From Thermogemmatispora carboxidivorans (GTDB taxonomy: Bacteria; Chloroflexota; Ktedonobacteria; Ktedonobacterales; Ktedonobacteraceae): 64,000 bases of DNA. A program made the position numbers and the translations under genes. Each line of letters opens with the position of its first letter. Position 1 is the first letter of the stretch. This document shows positions 35,638 through 44,233 of this stretch, piece by piece. The notes under the pieces are model-generated. The model did no database searches and had not been told where the DNA came from. It worked only from the letters and a program-made list of their open reading frames with translations. The stretch lies in contig NZ_JNIM01000001.1 in the NCBI RefSeq assembly GCF_000702505.1, positions 4,278,001 to 4,342,000 on the forward strand, read 5' to 3'.

Positions 35638-37029
35638 CTACTTGATCGGGATCGGCGTAAAGAGCTGGGCGTAGGCCAGCAGGTTCAGAGCTACGCCGGC
35701 GATAATCACACCAACCGGGCCAGCTGCCATGCGCACCACCGGTCGCCCAAGAACTTCGTTGAGGGCATAGAGGCCACCCACAATCGCAATCCCCAGGCCG
35801 CCGGCCATCGCATTGCCCGCCGCCAGCGAGCCGAAGAGAATGGCCACCTCCAGCGTCAGATTGATAGCGTTGCGAATGTTATCGGAAGCATCGCGGATCG
35901 TATGCAGGGCCGCGATGCCCCTGGCGATATAGCTCAAGATGAAGACCTCGATGCCGAAGAGCAAAGCCCCGGCAATGGCCGCCAGAATCGGGTTGGGCAG
36001 CAGATAGGCCACCGGGTAGATCAAGGTGAAACCCACGATCTGGAAGGCCCCAGAGGCTACCGCCGTTGTCACAATCAGAGGAATGAAACCAAGGGCGCGA
36101 TAAAAGTCGATCTGAGCAGCGTTGGCAAACTGACCTTTGGCGATGATGTAGCTGGTCGCTTCGCCGCCAGCGAACATATGCGTATTCACCAGCACTCCGA
36201 GCAGGAGGCCCATGATCATAAAATAGGGAGCATGACGACGCAGGCGCGCCGCATTGGCGGCAAAGATCGAGGAGGTCTCATCATCGGCCTCAGCGACGCT
36301 CGCCACTGCACTGGCCGCAGCCGGCGGATCGTCCCCCTCAGCCGGCTCGCTCGCCGCTCCCGCCGGGGCAACTTGAACCGCCTGGGCCTTGAGCCGCTCG
36401 CTGCGCGCGCGCGTCACCTCTTCAGCCACGGCGAAGGCTACCAGCAGAATGACGCCAATCGCCATCGTGGTGGCCCCAGGGAAAACCGAGGACAGCCACT
36501 TCATCGTGATCAGCATCACAAAGATGCTCACCACAAAGGTGATGATGCCCCGCAGGCGCCCAAATTGCATCGTCACAGCCACCGCCGGGAAGAAGGAGAA
36601 GAGATAGAGGATAGGCGTCGACATCTGCTGCATGGCCGTCAGGAAGTTCACCGGCAGACTGTTGGCAGCAGTGGTAGCAGCGCTGAGGCCGAAGACGACG
36701 ACCGCCCCCCAGGCCGCACCCAGGATAGGAGCAATCCACTTGCGCGGCGAGAGAATGCCAAGGATGTCCGACGGCAGAAAGAGAACCCAGGGATTGAGCA
36801 CACCAGAGGAGAAGGCCACGGGCACACCCAGGCCAAAGATGAAGCCCGCCGAGAGACCGAAGGCGATGGCCGTCATCTGCGGACGCGCCAGCTCGCCACG
36901 ATAAAAGTCGAGCAGGAAGGGCCGGACACCGTCGTTGAAGACGGCCAGGGCCATCTGCGAGAGGAGGGCGGCAAAGGCCGTTGCCAGAATGGTGAAGATA
37001 ATGACCAGGGGCGTCAGATGCAGACTCAT
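35638..37029 (-). CDS. yhfT: YhfT family membrane transporter
   Basis: The 463-aa protein has about a dozen hydrophobic segments (for example LVIIFTILATAFAALLSQMA, IAFGLSAGFIFGLGVPVAFS) and a charged central cytoplasmic loop near residues 200-260. This pattern and the position between yhfU and the phosphotriesterase match YhfT, a predicted inner-membrane transporter. It would import the operon's unknown substrate. AAGGAAAGG precedes the ATG. Substrate unknown. Confidence 0.88.
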   Translation of the reverse strand: MSLHLTPLVIIFTILATAFAALLSQMALAVFNDGVRPFLLDFYRGELARPQMTAIAFGLSAGFIFGLGVPVAFSSGVLNPWVLFLPSDILGILSPRKWIAPILGAAWGAVVVFGLSAATTAANSLPVNFLTAMQQMSTPILYLFSFFPAVAVTMQFGRLRGIITFVVSIFVMLITMKWLSSVFPGATTMAIGVILLVAFAVAEEVTRARSERLKAQAVQVAPAGAASEPAEGDDPPAAASAVASVAEADDETSSIFAANAARLRRHAPYFMIMGLLLGVLVNTHMFAGGEATSYIIAKGQFANAAQIDFYRALGFIPLIVTTAVASGAFQIVGFTLIYPVAYLLPNPILAAIAGALLFGIEVFILSYIARGIAALHTIRDASDNIRNAINLTLEVAILFGSLAAGNAMAGGLGIAIVGGLYALNEVLGRPVVRMAAGPVGVIIAGVALNLLAYAQLFTPIPIK

Positions 37030-37229
37030 AGCGATCCTTTCCTTTCACGACGTCCGCTTGCCCGCGCCCTAGACCCAGTGCCAGGACCAGAGAGCACAGG
37101 CGCGACCTGGCGCGGCGTCGTCTTCTATCTGCGCTTCGGGGAGCAAGCCGCTGCCGCTGGCGCTTGGCTTGCTGCGTTCGCTTGATCGCTGTCAGTGCTG
37201 GCCGAGATTGGAGACTGGGCGCTGCGGAG

Positions 37230-37601
37230 CTACGAGCGGGGAGGCTGGTAACTCTGGATGGCCTCGACCAACACGGGGACAACGGTAGTGATCTGGTCGA
37301 CAGAGACGCCAAAGGCGCGAATACCTGACGCGAGCAGCTTCTGCACCTCCTCGACGCTGACCCGCGCCTGCCTTCCAAAGGTGTGGCAGCGCTGCCGCCC
37401 AAGGAAGGCCATCAGGGCCCCCAGCGAGCCACCAGCCCCAGTGTGGCAGGTGCCGATGTAGTAGGCATCGCTGCGACGCTTGAGGAGCTGACCGGCTTCC
37501 AGATCGTTGCTGACAACAACGGTGAGCGTGGGATCGCGGCGCTGTTCCAGCAGGCGCTTGAGATCGGCCTTGCCAACGCCGCCGATGTAGATGGTTGCCA
37601 T
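37230..37601 (-). CDS. yhfU: YhfU family (DUF2620) protein
   Basis: The 123-aa protein begins MATIYIGGVGKADLKRLLEQ and contains YYIGTCHTGAGGSLGALMAF and SGIRAFGVSVDQI, matching DUF2620/YhfU. It has an excellent GGAGGTG ribosome site. It sits between YhfY and YhfT as in enterobacteria. Its role is unknown; the glycine-rich TGAGGS loop may bind a phosphorylated ligand or partner. The 200 nt to the next gene hold no other frame I accept. Confidence 0.88.
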   Translation of the reverse strand: MATIYIGGVGKADLKRLLEQRRDPTLTVVVSNDLEAGQLLKRRSDAYYIGTCHTGAGGSLGALMAFLGRQRCHTFGRQARVSVEEVQKLLASGIRAFGVSVDQITTVVPVLVEAIQSYQPPRS

Positions 37602-37779
37602 TGTTGCGCACCTCCTGCCTCTCTGATGGCAGCCTGACAGGCAGGCCCGTGCCAGGCTTTACTGTCGTCCGGTCATGTCATTGATCGACTGAGTCATTTG
37701 CCAATGATGGATTGCGCTCTTCACCTCCCTTGGTGACCTCTTCTGCCAGCAGCGACCTGGCCTGCAGCTCCTGCCTGTT

Positions 37780-38166
37780 TTATGACTCCTGACCGCGGAG
37801 CACCAAAGCCCCGAGATGGAGCAGGAGAAAGTCCTCTTCCTCGGCGGGCAGGCTCAGCCTAAGCTGTTGGAGGGCCTGGGCGCGAATCTGCCCGGCCCAG
37901 TCCTGCAGGTGGGGCAAGACCGTGAGGGCGCTGGCCTCCTCGTGCACGAGCGGACTCCAGGCTGAGCCGAGATCTTCGCCGCGTCGTACCCGCTCCAGGG
38001 CCAGCAGCAGGTGACTGGCCAGCGGCCCCATGTGCTCTTCGTCGCCGGGGCACTGCGCTGCTTGCTCCAGCCAGCCCAGAATCTGGCGCACAAAGGCGAC
38101 GATCGCCGGAGCGGCCAGGCCCTCACGCTCAAAGATGGTCAGGCGCTGCTCAAGATCTTGCTCCAT
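37780..38166 (-). CDS. yhfY: YhfY-like PRD-domain protein
   Basis: The 128-aa all-helical protein resembles a single PTS regulation domain: LTIFEREGLAAPAIVAFVRQ, GPLASHLLLALERVRRGE with the conserved His, and EDFLLLHLGALVL. YhfY in E. coli is such a protein. It likely modulates the neighbouring YhfZ regulator through a phosphorylatable His. It lies between yhfZ and yhfU; AAGGAG precedes the ATG. Confidence 0.8.
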   Translation of the reverse strand: MEQDLEQRLTIFEREGLAAPAIVAFVRQILGWLEQAAQCPGDEEHMGPLASHLLLALERVRRGEDLGSAWSPLVHEEASALTVLPHLQDWAGQIRAQALQQLRLSLPAEEEDFLLLHLGALVLRGQES

Positions 38167-38257
38167 CTCCTGCTCCTTCTTCGATCAAACCACAGGATAG
38201 GGCCGCTGCAGCTCCCTTCCCTGCAGCGCCGGCGGCCTGTCAGCCAGTCATAGCCGC

Positions 38258-39211
38258 TCAGTAGCGGGGCAGGCGTCGCTGATCGATCACTTCCTGCTGA
38301 GCAGTGGTGATCTCCTCGGGCACGAAGATGCTGGCGAGTACCTGGTAGACGGGGGCTTCGCGCAGAGCGACAATGGCAGCCTGCGTAGCCAGGGTACGCA
38401 GGTGCGCCGCGCCCTGCAGTGGCAGGAGCTGCAGAGCGGGGGGCAGGCTGCCCACTCCCTCGCGGTTCCAGATGATGGCATCAAACTGCCCTTCGCGCAG
38501 CAAATCGAGAACCTGCAGGCGCGTGGCCGGGACGCTCTCCCAGTCCTGGCGCCCGCGGAACTCCTCGGCAGTGAGCAGGATCTCATCGAGGGAGGTCTGA
38601 TCAACGCCAACGCGGCGGATCTGCTCGCGCGGTAGGCGGCTGATGAGGATGTGCTCGCTGACGTAGGAACCAGGGGGCAAGCTGGTGACAATGGCCAGCT
38701 CGGGATAGCGCTCCACCAGATGCTCGGCGGCCAGCAGCGACATGACGGCGTAGTGGTAGTGCCCCTGGCGCACCATCTCGGCCCGCGAGCGTGAGCCGCG
38801 CTGATAGGTCATGTTGAACGGCAGGCCCGAGACCTCCAGCCGATCGTAGAGGGCCGTGGCCAGCCCTTCGTAGCGCAGCGTGTAGGGCAAGGGCATCGAG
38901 CCAATGATCCATTCGTTGCCAGCATAGCGCCAGAGCAGCGGGTAGTTGACCTGCTCCAGGACGGAGCCTTGAGCACCATGCGCGGCTACAACAATGGCCC
39001 CCGCTCGCGTCAGATAGCTGAAGGCTTCCTGGACCGTGCCGTTTCCCGAGCGCAGCCGACGCGCTACATCGACCATACGCGGCAGCCGCTCGCCTTGACG
39101 ATAGCCTAACAGCAGACGCGCTAAGCCAATGGTCACTTTGCCTGTCTGGGAGAGAAAGTCTTCGGTGTCCGACAGGGCCATCGCGCTGGCGCTCTCTTTC
39201 GCTCTGCTCAC
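38258..39211 (-). CDS. yhfZ: YhfZ family transcriptional regulator
   Basis: The 317-aa protein has a GntR-like winged helix (LPRMVDVARRLRSGNGTVQE, AFSYLTRAGAIVV) and a C-terminal periplasmic-binding-like domain (GSMPLPYTLRYEGLATALYD and onward), the YhfZ arrangement. It is first of the operon. The start may be the GTG at 39211 or the ATG at 39181. A strong promoter with a dyad at the start site lies just upstream, consistent with autoregulation and control of the whole yhf operon. Confidence 0.85.
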   Translation of the reverse strand: MSRAKESASAMALSDTEDFLSQTGKVTIGLARLLLGYRQGERLPRMVDVARRLRSGNGTVQEAFSYLTRAGAIVVAAHGAQGSVLEQVNYPLLWRYAGNEWIIGSMPLPYTLRYEGLATALYDRLEVSGLPFNMTYQRGSRSRAEMVRQGHYHYAVMSLLAAEHLVERYPELAIVTSLPPGSYVSEHILISRLPREQIRRVGVDQTSLDEILLTAEEFRGRQDWESVPATRLQVLDLLREGQFDAIIWNREGVGSLPPALQLLPLQGAAHLRTLATQAAIVALREAPVYQVLASIFVPEEITTAQQEVIDQRRLPRY

Positions 39212-39224
39212 CTTATCCGCTCAA

Positions 39225-39273
39225 TATCCAGAATACTGGATAGAGTATAACCGACCAGCGAGCACCTTGTCAA
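39225..39273 (-). promoter_or_regulatory. yhf operon promoter with start-site operator
   Basis: Minus strand TTGACA (39273-39268), an 18-nt spacer and TATACT (39249-39244). TATCCAG-AATA-CTGGATA (39225-39242) is a perfect 7-bp dyad immediately downstream, over the expected start site: a classical repressor position. Confidence 0.8.
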
Positions 39274-39541
39274 GCCGCTCATCGCCGGTCAGAGAAAGGA
39301 CAGGAGAAGGAGAAGCAGAGCGGCGCATGAGGGAGGAGAGCACTGGGAAGTCAGGGAAAAGGGGAAGGCCGTGGGTGTTGGGGACGGCTCGCCGCAGGCA
39401 GCGCGGTCGGGACGGAACGCAGAATGCACTGACCGGCGGCGAATGCAGAGGTAGGGGCAGAAGCAGAGCCGTCAGCCCGCGACCTTCCCGTCTGCTTCGG
39501 GAGAGAACAGGCGCCCGCTGTATGTTGGTCGGGCCTGGGCT

Positions 39542-40542
39542 TTAGCGCGCAGTGGAGGAGCGGCGTGGCTCCGGTAGCCAGCCGGGCGGCTCGGGCTGGC
39601 CGATGCGATTGCGCAGCACGCCCAGGCCGCTAATCTCTAGTTCGACCACGGCCCCTGGTTGCAGGGAGCGCCCATGCTCGGCGCCGCTCCCAGTTCCGAC
39701 GGTGCCTGAGCCGAGCAGCTCGCCGGGCCAGAGGGTCTCACCGCAGGCGGCGTAGGCCACCAGCTCCTCAATCTTCCAGGTCAGGCTAGCGGTTGAGCCG
39801 CGCGACCACTCTTCTCCATCGACGCGCGCCACCATCGTCAAAGTATGCAGATCAAGTTCATCGCAGGTTGCAATCCAGGGGCCGAGCGCCGTCGCGAAGT
39901 CCTTGCCCTTGGCCGGGCCAAAGCCGCTGCTCATCTCCGGTCCCTGGACATCACGCGCGCTGAAGTCGTTGAGGATGGTCACGCCGAAGAGGAGGTCCAG
40001 GGCCTCCCCCGGCGAGACATTGCGTCCCTGTCTGCCGATGACCAGACCTATCTCTAGCTCGTAGTCCAGATGACGGGTATAGTGCGGCCAGGGGACCTCG
40101 GCCTCGGGGCCACAATGGTCAGAGGGTTGATCTTAAAGTAGGGTGGCCGCTGATAAAACTCGGGAAAGACACTGCCGCCCTGGCGAGCTGCCATATTGCG
40201 GACGTGTTGCTCAAAGGCCGTAAAATCGCGGATGGTTGGCGGATCAAGAGGGGGCAGCCAGCGTACGCTTGCCAGCGGGTGCACGGCTTCCTCCGCCGGG
40301 GCGGCGCTCGCCTCGGCAGCCGCCTCACGAAAGGCCTCGCCCAGGGCGATGGCAGCGCTCATGCTGGCCGGGAAGAGGGCCGTGGCCAGTCGGCGCGCCG
40401 CTTCGCGCGTCGCTCCCCGCTGTTCGAGGCGCAGGCGCCAGGCCGTGGCCAGATCGACGACGCGCTGGGCCTCCGGCTGCACAACGACCAGACGCGCCTC
40501 TTCTCCATCAACACCAGTGACAGCAATACGAGCAAATTTCAC
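39542..40542 (-). pseudogene. Fumarylacetoacetate hydrolase family gene with a -1 frameshift
   Basis: Two minus-strand frames together encode one FAH-family protein of about 333 residues. The first starts at GTG 40542 (VKFARIAVTG, with GAGGT) and runs to YFKINPLTIV. Inserting one G/C near 40110 restores the expected GPEAEVPWPHYTRHLDYELE and joins the second frame, GVTILNDFSARDVQGPEM to ELEISGLGVLRNRIG. All catalytic blocks are otherwise intact, so this is either a recent inactivation or a sequencing error in a C-run. It follows LivM by 85 nt. Confidence 0.85.
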
Positions 40543-40627
40543 AGCGACCTCTCTCCTCTCTGTCTCTCTCTTCCTGTTGAATGTTTCACATCGATCGCCT
40601 GTATCCGAGTGCGCTGGGCCGATCAGG

Positions 40628-41716
40628 CTAGCCGTCACTCAGGGTAGAGCGGCCTCTGACGGCCTCCTCGGCAGCCAGAGCGGTCGCCGTCGTCGTTGAC
40701 CCACTGCGATCTAAGCGGCTCACCAGGGCCTCGCCCAGACGGCGCCCCAGCTTGAGCGCCAGTGGCCAGAGTCCCTCGGGCGCCAGGCGAATAATCAGGA
40801 TCAGCAGCAGGCCAGTTAACAGGCTGCTGAGGGCCTGCGAATTCTGCAGCACCTGCTGCAGGGTAAAGAAAACCACCGCTCCCAGCAGCGGCCCGGTCGA
40901 GGTGGCAATGCCGCCGATGATCGTAATAATGATCATCGTAATTACCCAGTTCATGCTGAAGGCCGAGTCCGGCTCAATCTCCAGCTTATTGAGGGCGATC
41001 AGTCCGCCGGCCAGCCCGACAAAGAAGGCACTGATGGCAAAGGTCACCAGCTTCACCGGGAAACTATTGACGCCCAGCTCGGCGGCAGCCTCCTGATCGT
41101 CGCGGATGGCCATCAGGCGCAGGCCGAAGGGACTGCGCACCAGAAGCACGATTGTCAGGGTGGTCGCGACCAGCAAGCCGAGGGCCAGATAATAGAGTGT
41201 GGAATAATCCAGGGTCGCGGCAGGCGGCAGATTGAGGCCGCTGGTGGCGCCGGTGAAGGACCAGTTGAGCATCCAGGTCAGGGCCGCCATTGCCAGGCCG
41301 AGCGAGCCGATCGAGAAATAGGCCTCGCGCAGGCGCATCAGCAAGAGGGCTGCCAGTGTTGCCAGCGCCGCCGCCAGCAGACCGCTCAGCACGAGATCCA
41401 GCAGCAGTGGCAGCCCGCTATGCAGCAGCAGCACGGCAATGGTATAGGAGCCAGCTCCCACGAAGAGCGAATGACCTAGCGAGAACTGGCCGCCATAGCC
41501 GCCCAGCAGGTTCCAGGACTGGGCCATCGTCATATAGTTAAAGAGCGTAAAGGCCAGTACCAGGTCGAAAGCGCTCAAGTAGAGGGGCCCCAGCGCGGCC
41601 AGGAGGACCAGCACCCCCAGTACACCCCAGCCGAGCCAGGGAGCCAGACGGCTCAGGGAGCGCCACCAGGTCGCAGCCGGGGCGAGTCGAGCGGCGGAGG
41701 CAGGCGAGGTCTTCAT
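40628..41716 (-). CDS. Branched-chain amino acid-type ABC transporter permease (LivM-like)
   Basis: The 362-aa membrane protein has about nine hydrophobic segments and the LivM blocks MAQSWNLLGGYGGQFSLGHS, RLREAYFSIGSLGLA, SPFGLRLMAIRDDQEAAAEL, GLAGGLIALNKLEIEP and TGPLLGAVVFF. The ATG overlaps the LivH stop by 4 bp. The transporter sits with catabolic SDR and FAH genes, so it may import an aromatic or carboxylic substrate rather than leucine. Confidence 0.92.
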   Translation of the reverse strand: MKTSPASAARLAPAATWWRSLSRLAPWLGWGVLGVLVLLAALGPLYLSAFDLVLAFTLFNYMTMAQSWNLLGGYGGQFSLGHSLFVGAGSYTIAVLLLHSGLPLLLDLVLSGLLAAALATLAALLLMRLREAYFSIGSLGLAMAALTWMLNWSFTGATSGLNLPPAATLDYSTLYYLALGLLVATTLTIVLLVRSPFGLRLMAIRDDQEAAAELGVNSFPVKLVTFAISAFFVGLAGGLIALNKLEIEPDSAFSMNWVITMIIITIIGGIATSTGPLLGAVVFFTLQQVLQNSQALSSLLTGLLLILIIRLAPEGLWPLALKLGRRLGEALVSRLDRSGSTTTATALAAEEAVRGRSTLSDG

Positions 41717-42582
41717 TTTGCCACCCCCACGCGCTGGCCAAAGAAGCCCTCGGGCCGCACAATCAAAACGATCACCAGAAAAGCGAAGACGATCAGATCG
41801 CGGAACTGTGGCCCGACAATGCTGGCCGCCACCTCTTCCAGCACCCCAATAAGCAGGCCGCCGAGGAGCGTGCCCCAAAGCGATCCCATACCGCCCAGGA
41901 CGATCACCGTAAAGCTGCGCAGCAACCAGCTAGAGCCGGTTGTCGGACCGAAGCCGAAGGAGAGGCCAATCAGCGTGCCGCCCACGGCAGAAATGGCCGC
42001 CGCCAGACCGAAGGTGATCCCATAGACCAGCGGCACATTGATCCCAATTGAGGCCGCTGCCCCTGGATCTTCTGCCGCCGCCCGAATAGCCTTCCCCAGC
42101 GGCAGGTAGGTCAGCAACAGATGGGTTCCCACCACCAGGAACAAGGCCGCCACCAGGGCGATCACATAGATAGTGCGCACGGTATCGCCAAAGATAGTAA
42201 CGCCCGTCAGGGTATAGGAGGCGCTCAAGGAGAGCGTGTTATTGCCGTAGATCAGCCCAAACAGCGTCTCGGCTACCAGCAGCAGGCCAAAGGTCGCCAC
42301 CAGCAGCGTCTCCTGCCCGCGGGGAATGAGCGGATTGAGCAAGAGGCGCTGCACCAGGTAGCCGATGACGAACATGATGGGGGCCACCAACAGCAGGCAG
42401 AGTAGCGGGTCAAGATGAGTGAGGCTGGCGAGCGTATAGGTCAGGTAGGCGGAGCCGATCAGGACCTCGCCCTGAGCCAGATTGACCGTATTCATGACGC
42501 CGAAGACCAGCGTCAGCCCAAGGGCGATGGTCACGTAGAGGCCCCCGAGAAAAAAGCCATCGATCAGATGGTAGAGCACCAT
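41713..42582 (-). CDS. Branched-chain amino acid-type ABC transporter permease (LivH-like)
   Basis: The 289-aa permease shows LIDGFFLGGLYVTIALGLTL, FGVMNTVNLAQGEVLIGSAY, LGKAIRAAAEDPGAAASIGI, GTLIGLSFGFGPTTG and the terminal VLIVRPEGFFGQRV. It has about eight membrane segments and pairs with LivM. GGAGAGG precedes the ATG. The binding-protein gene is 226 nt upstream. Confidence 0.93.
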   Translation of the reverse strand: MVLYHLIDGFFLGGLYVTIALGLTLVFGVMNTVNLAQGEVLIGSAYLTYTLASLTHLDPLLCLLLVAPIMFVIGYLVQRLLLNPLIPRGQETLLVATFGLLLVAETLFGLIYGNNTLSLSASYTLTGVTIFGDTVRTIYVIALVAALFLVVGTHLLLTYLPLGKAIRAAAEDPGAAASIGINVPLVYGITFGLAAAISAVGGTLIGLSFGFGPTTGSSWLLRSFTVIVLGGMGSLWGTLLGGLLIGVLEEVAASIVGPQFRDLIVFAFLVIVLIVRPEGFFGQRVGVAK

Positions 42583-42808
42583 ACAGGTCCCTCTCCTTCC
42601 TTCCTTCCCTCTACAAACAGCGGCAGCGGCACGGACAGCACGGCGGCAGACGGGACCAGGCTTGATCGCTCTTGATCAAGCCCGGCCCCGCTGACATTCA
42701 CGCAACCAAATGGTAGGGCAACAGAGCACTGTGGGCGCATCTGCTCAGGCTCGCTCGCCACGTTCGTGCGTTCGTCCGCCGGTCGCTCGTCTGGTCGGTT
42801 GGGCCTGC

Positions 42809-44023
42809 TCAGGCCAGGCCCTTGGCAGGCGCCTCCAGGCTCACACCGGAGACCGGTGGATAGACCTGGACCGTCTCGCCGTTCTGCCATTGGAGCATAA
42901 TGGCCTGAACGGGATCAGCGTGATTGCTGCCAAAGTGAATCGGGCCAACAGGATAGGTCTTGTTTGTCTGGCCAATGGCCCGATTGATGGCCTCGGGATC
43001 GGTCGAGCCGGCGCGCTTGATGGCATCGAAGAGCACCTGGGTGATCGAGTAACCCATGATGTAGCCGGCCTGCTCGATGGTGGCCTTGATACCGGCCTTT
43101 TGCGCCCGCGCCGCCAGCTCCTGGCTGCCAGGATAATTAAAGGAGCGAGACCAGAAGTTGGCAATGAGCGCGCCCTCGCCGACGTTCCCGAGAGCCTGCA
43201 TCCAGGTGGTGGTCGAAGAGCCTTTCTCGCTTTCGGCGATTGTCGGATGGTAGCCCAGGGCCTTCATCTGCTTCCAGAGGGCCATCGCATCGGGCGGCGT
43301 CATCTGAGTAATCAGTACCTCGGCATTGGCGGCCTTGGCGGCGGCAATCTGGCTAGAGAAATTGGTGGTGCCAACGGGGAAGATTGCCCGGTAGGCAATG
43401 GTATAGCCGAACTGCGGCGCCTCTTCGGTCCAGAGCTTGCCCATCGTCACGCCATCTTCCTCGTTATCGGTGAAGAGAGCTACGCGCTTATTGGTCTTGA
43501 CCATGTTGGCTACCTGGAAGCTCATGCTGGTCTGTTGCTTCTCATCGAAGAAGACATCCCAGGCATACTGCCAGCCCGAAGGGCGCGCCGAGAGCCAGGC
43601 TTCAATGGGGGCCGTAGTTGAGATCAGGGGACGCTTGACACGCTCGGCCACCTGCGAGACTGGGATGACCAGCGGCGGCGTGAATGGTCCCAGGAGAGCC
43701 ACGGCGTTATTCTGCAAATAGAGGGTTGTCGCCTGGTTGCTAGCGGTATTGGGATCGGAGGTATTGTCGAGAATCACCAGGTTGACATGATACTTCTGTC
43801 CGTTGACCTCCAGTCCTCCAGCGGCATTGATGTCGTCAACGGCGGCCTGATAGCCGGCCTTCAGGAGGACGCCGACGGCGGCCAGCGCTCCTGTTAAGGG
43901 CAGCGTCGCCCCAATAACAATCGTCTGGTTGCTGGAGCCACCCGTGCCACCACAGGCGACCATGCTCAGGGCCAGCATGGCCATGAGAAATAAGGACCGC
44001 GCTGCCTTACAGACTGTGCTCAT
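42809..44023 (-). CDS. ABC transporter substrate-binding lipoprotein (Leu/Ile/Val-type)
   Basis: The 404-aa exported protein starts at ATG 44023 with GAGGAGGAG. A lipoprotein signal peptide ends at MVACGG (Cys about residue 24), then IVIGATLPLTGALAAVGVLL opens the type-1 periplasmic-binding fold. Other blocks: AVALLGPFTPPLVIPVSQVA, GNVGEGALIANFW and YIMGYSITQVLFDAIKRAG. It would be anchored outside the membrane and feed the LivHM permease. The ligand is unknown. Confidence 0.92.
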   Translation of the reverse strand: MSTVCKAARSLFLMAMLALSMVACGGTGGSSNQTIVIGATLPLTGALAAVGVLLKAGYQAAVDDINAAGGLEVNGQKYHVNLVILDNTSDPNTASNQATTLYLQNNAVALLGPFTPPLVIPVSQVAERVKRPLISTTAPIEAWLSARPSGWQYAWDVFFDEKQQTSMSFQVANMVKTNKRVALFTDNEEDGVTMGKLWTEEAPQFGYTIAYRAIFPVGTTNFSSQIAAAKAANAEVLITQMTPPDAMALWKQMKALGYHPTIAESEKGSSTTTWMQALGNVGEGALIANFWSRSFNYPGSQELAARAQKAGIKATIEQAGYIMGYSITQVLFDAIKRAGSTDPEAINRAIGQTNKTYPVGPIHFGSNHADPVQAIMLQWQNGETVQVYPPVSGVSLEAPAKGLA

Positions 44024-44233
44024 ATACTTCTCCTCCTCTGCAGTGTCTGTCTCTCGACCGGAGACGTTCGCCGCTGAACGCTGGCGACCTTCTTTGCTCG
44101 CGTGGGCGCTCGTTCGTAGGTTTGTTCGCCTGTTGCCGATATCCTTTCTTTTCTTTCCTTGCTTGTTTGACTGGTACTGGCGAGCCACAGCAGGTGGCAG
44201 GTGCGACCTGGCTGCGGTGGCCCGCGACCTGGC

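Noticed and set aside
37279-37290. GGTAGTGA inside yhfU as a fifth copy of the promoter element
   Set aside because: It is within coding sequence, with no CGGAAGC pair upstream and no TACACTG 19 nt downstream.
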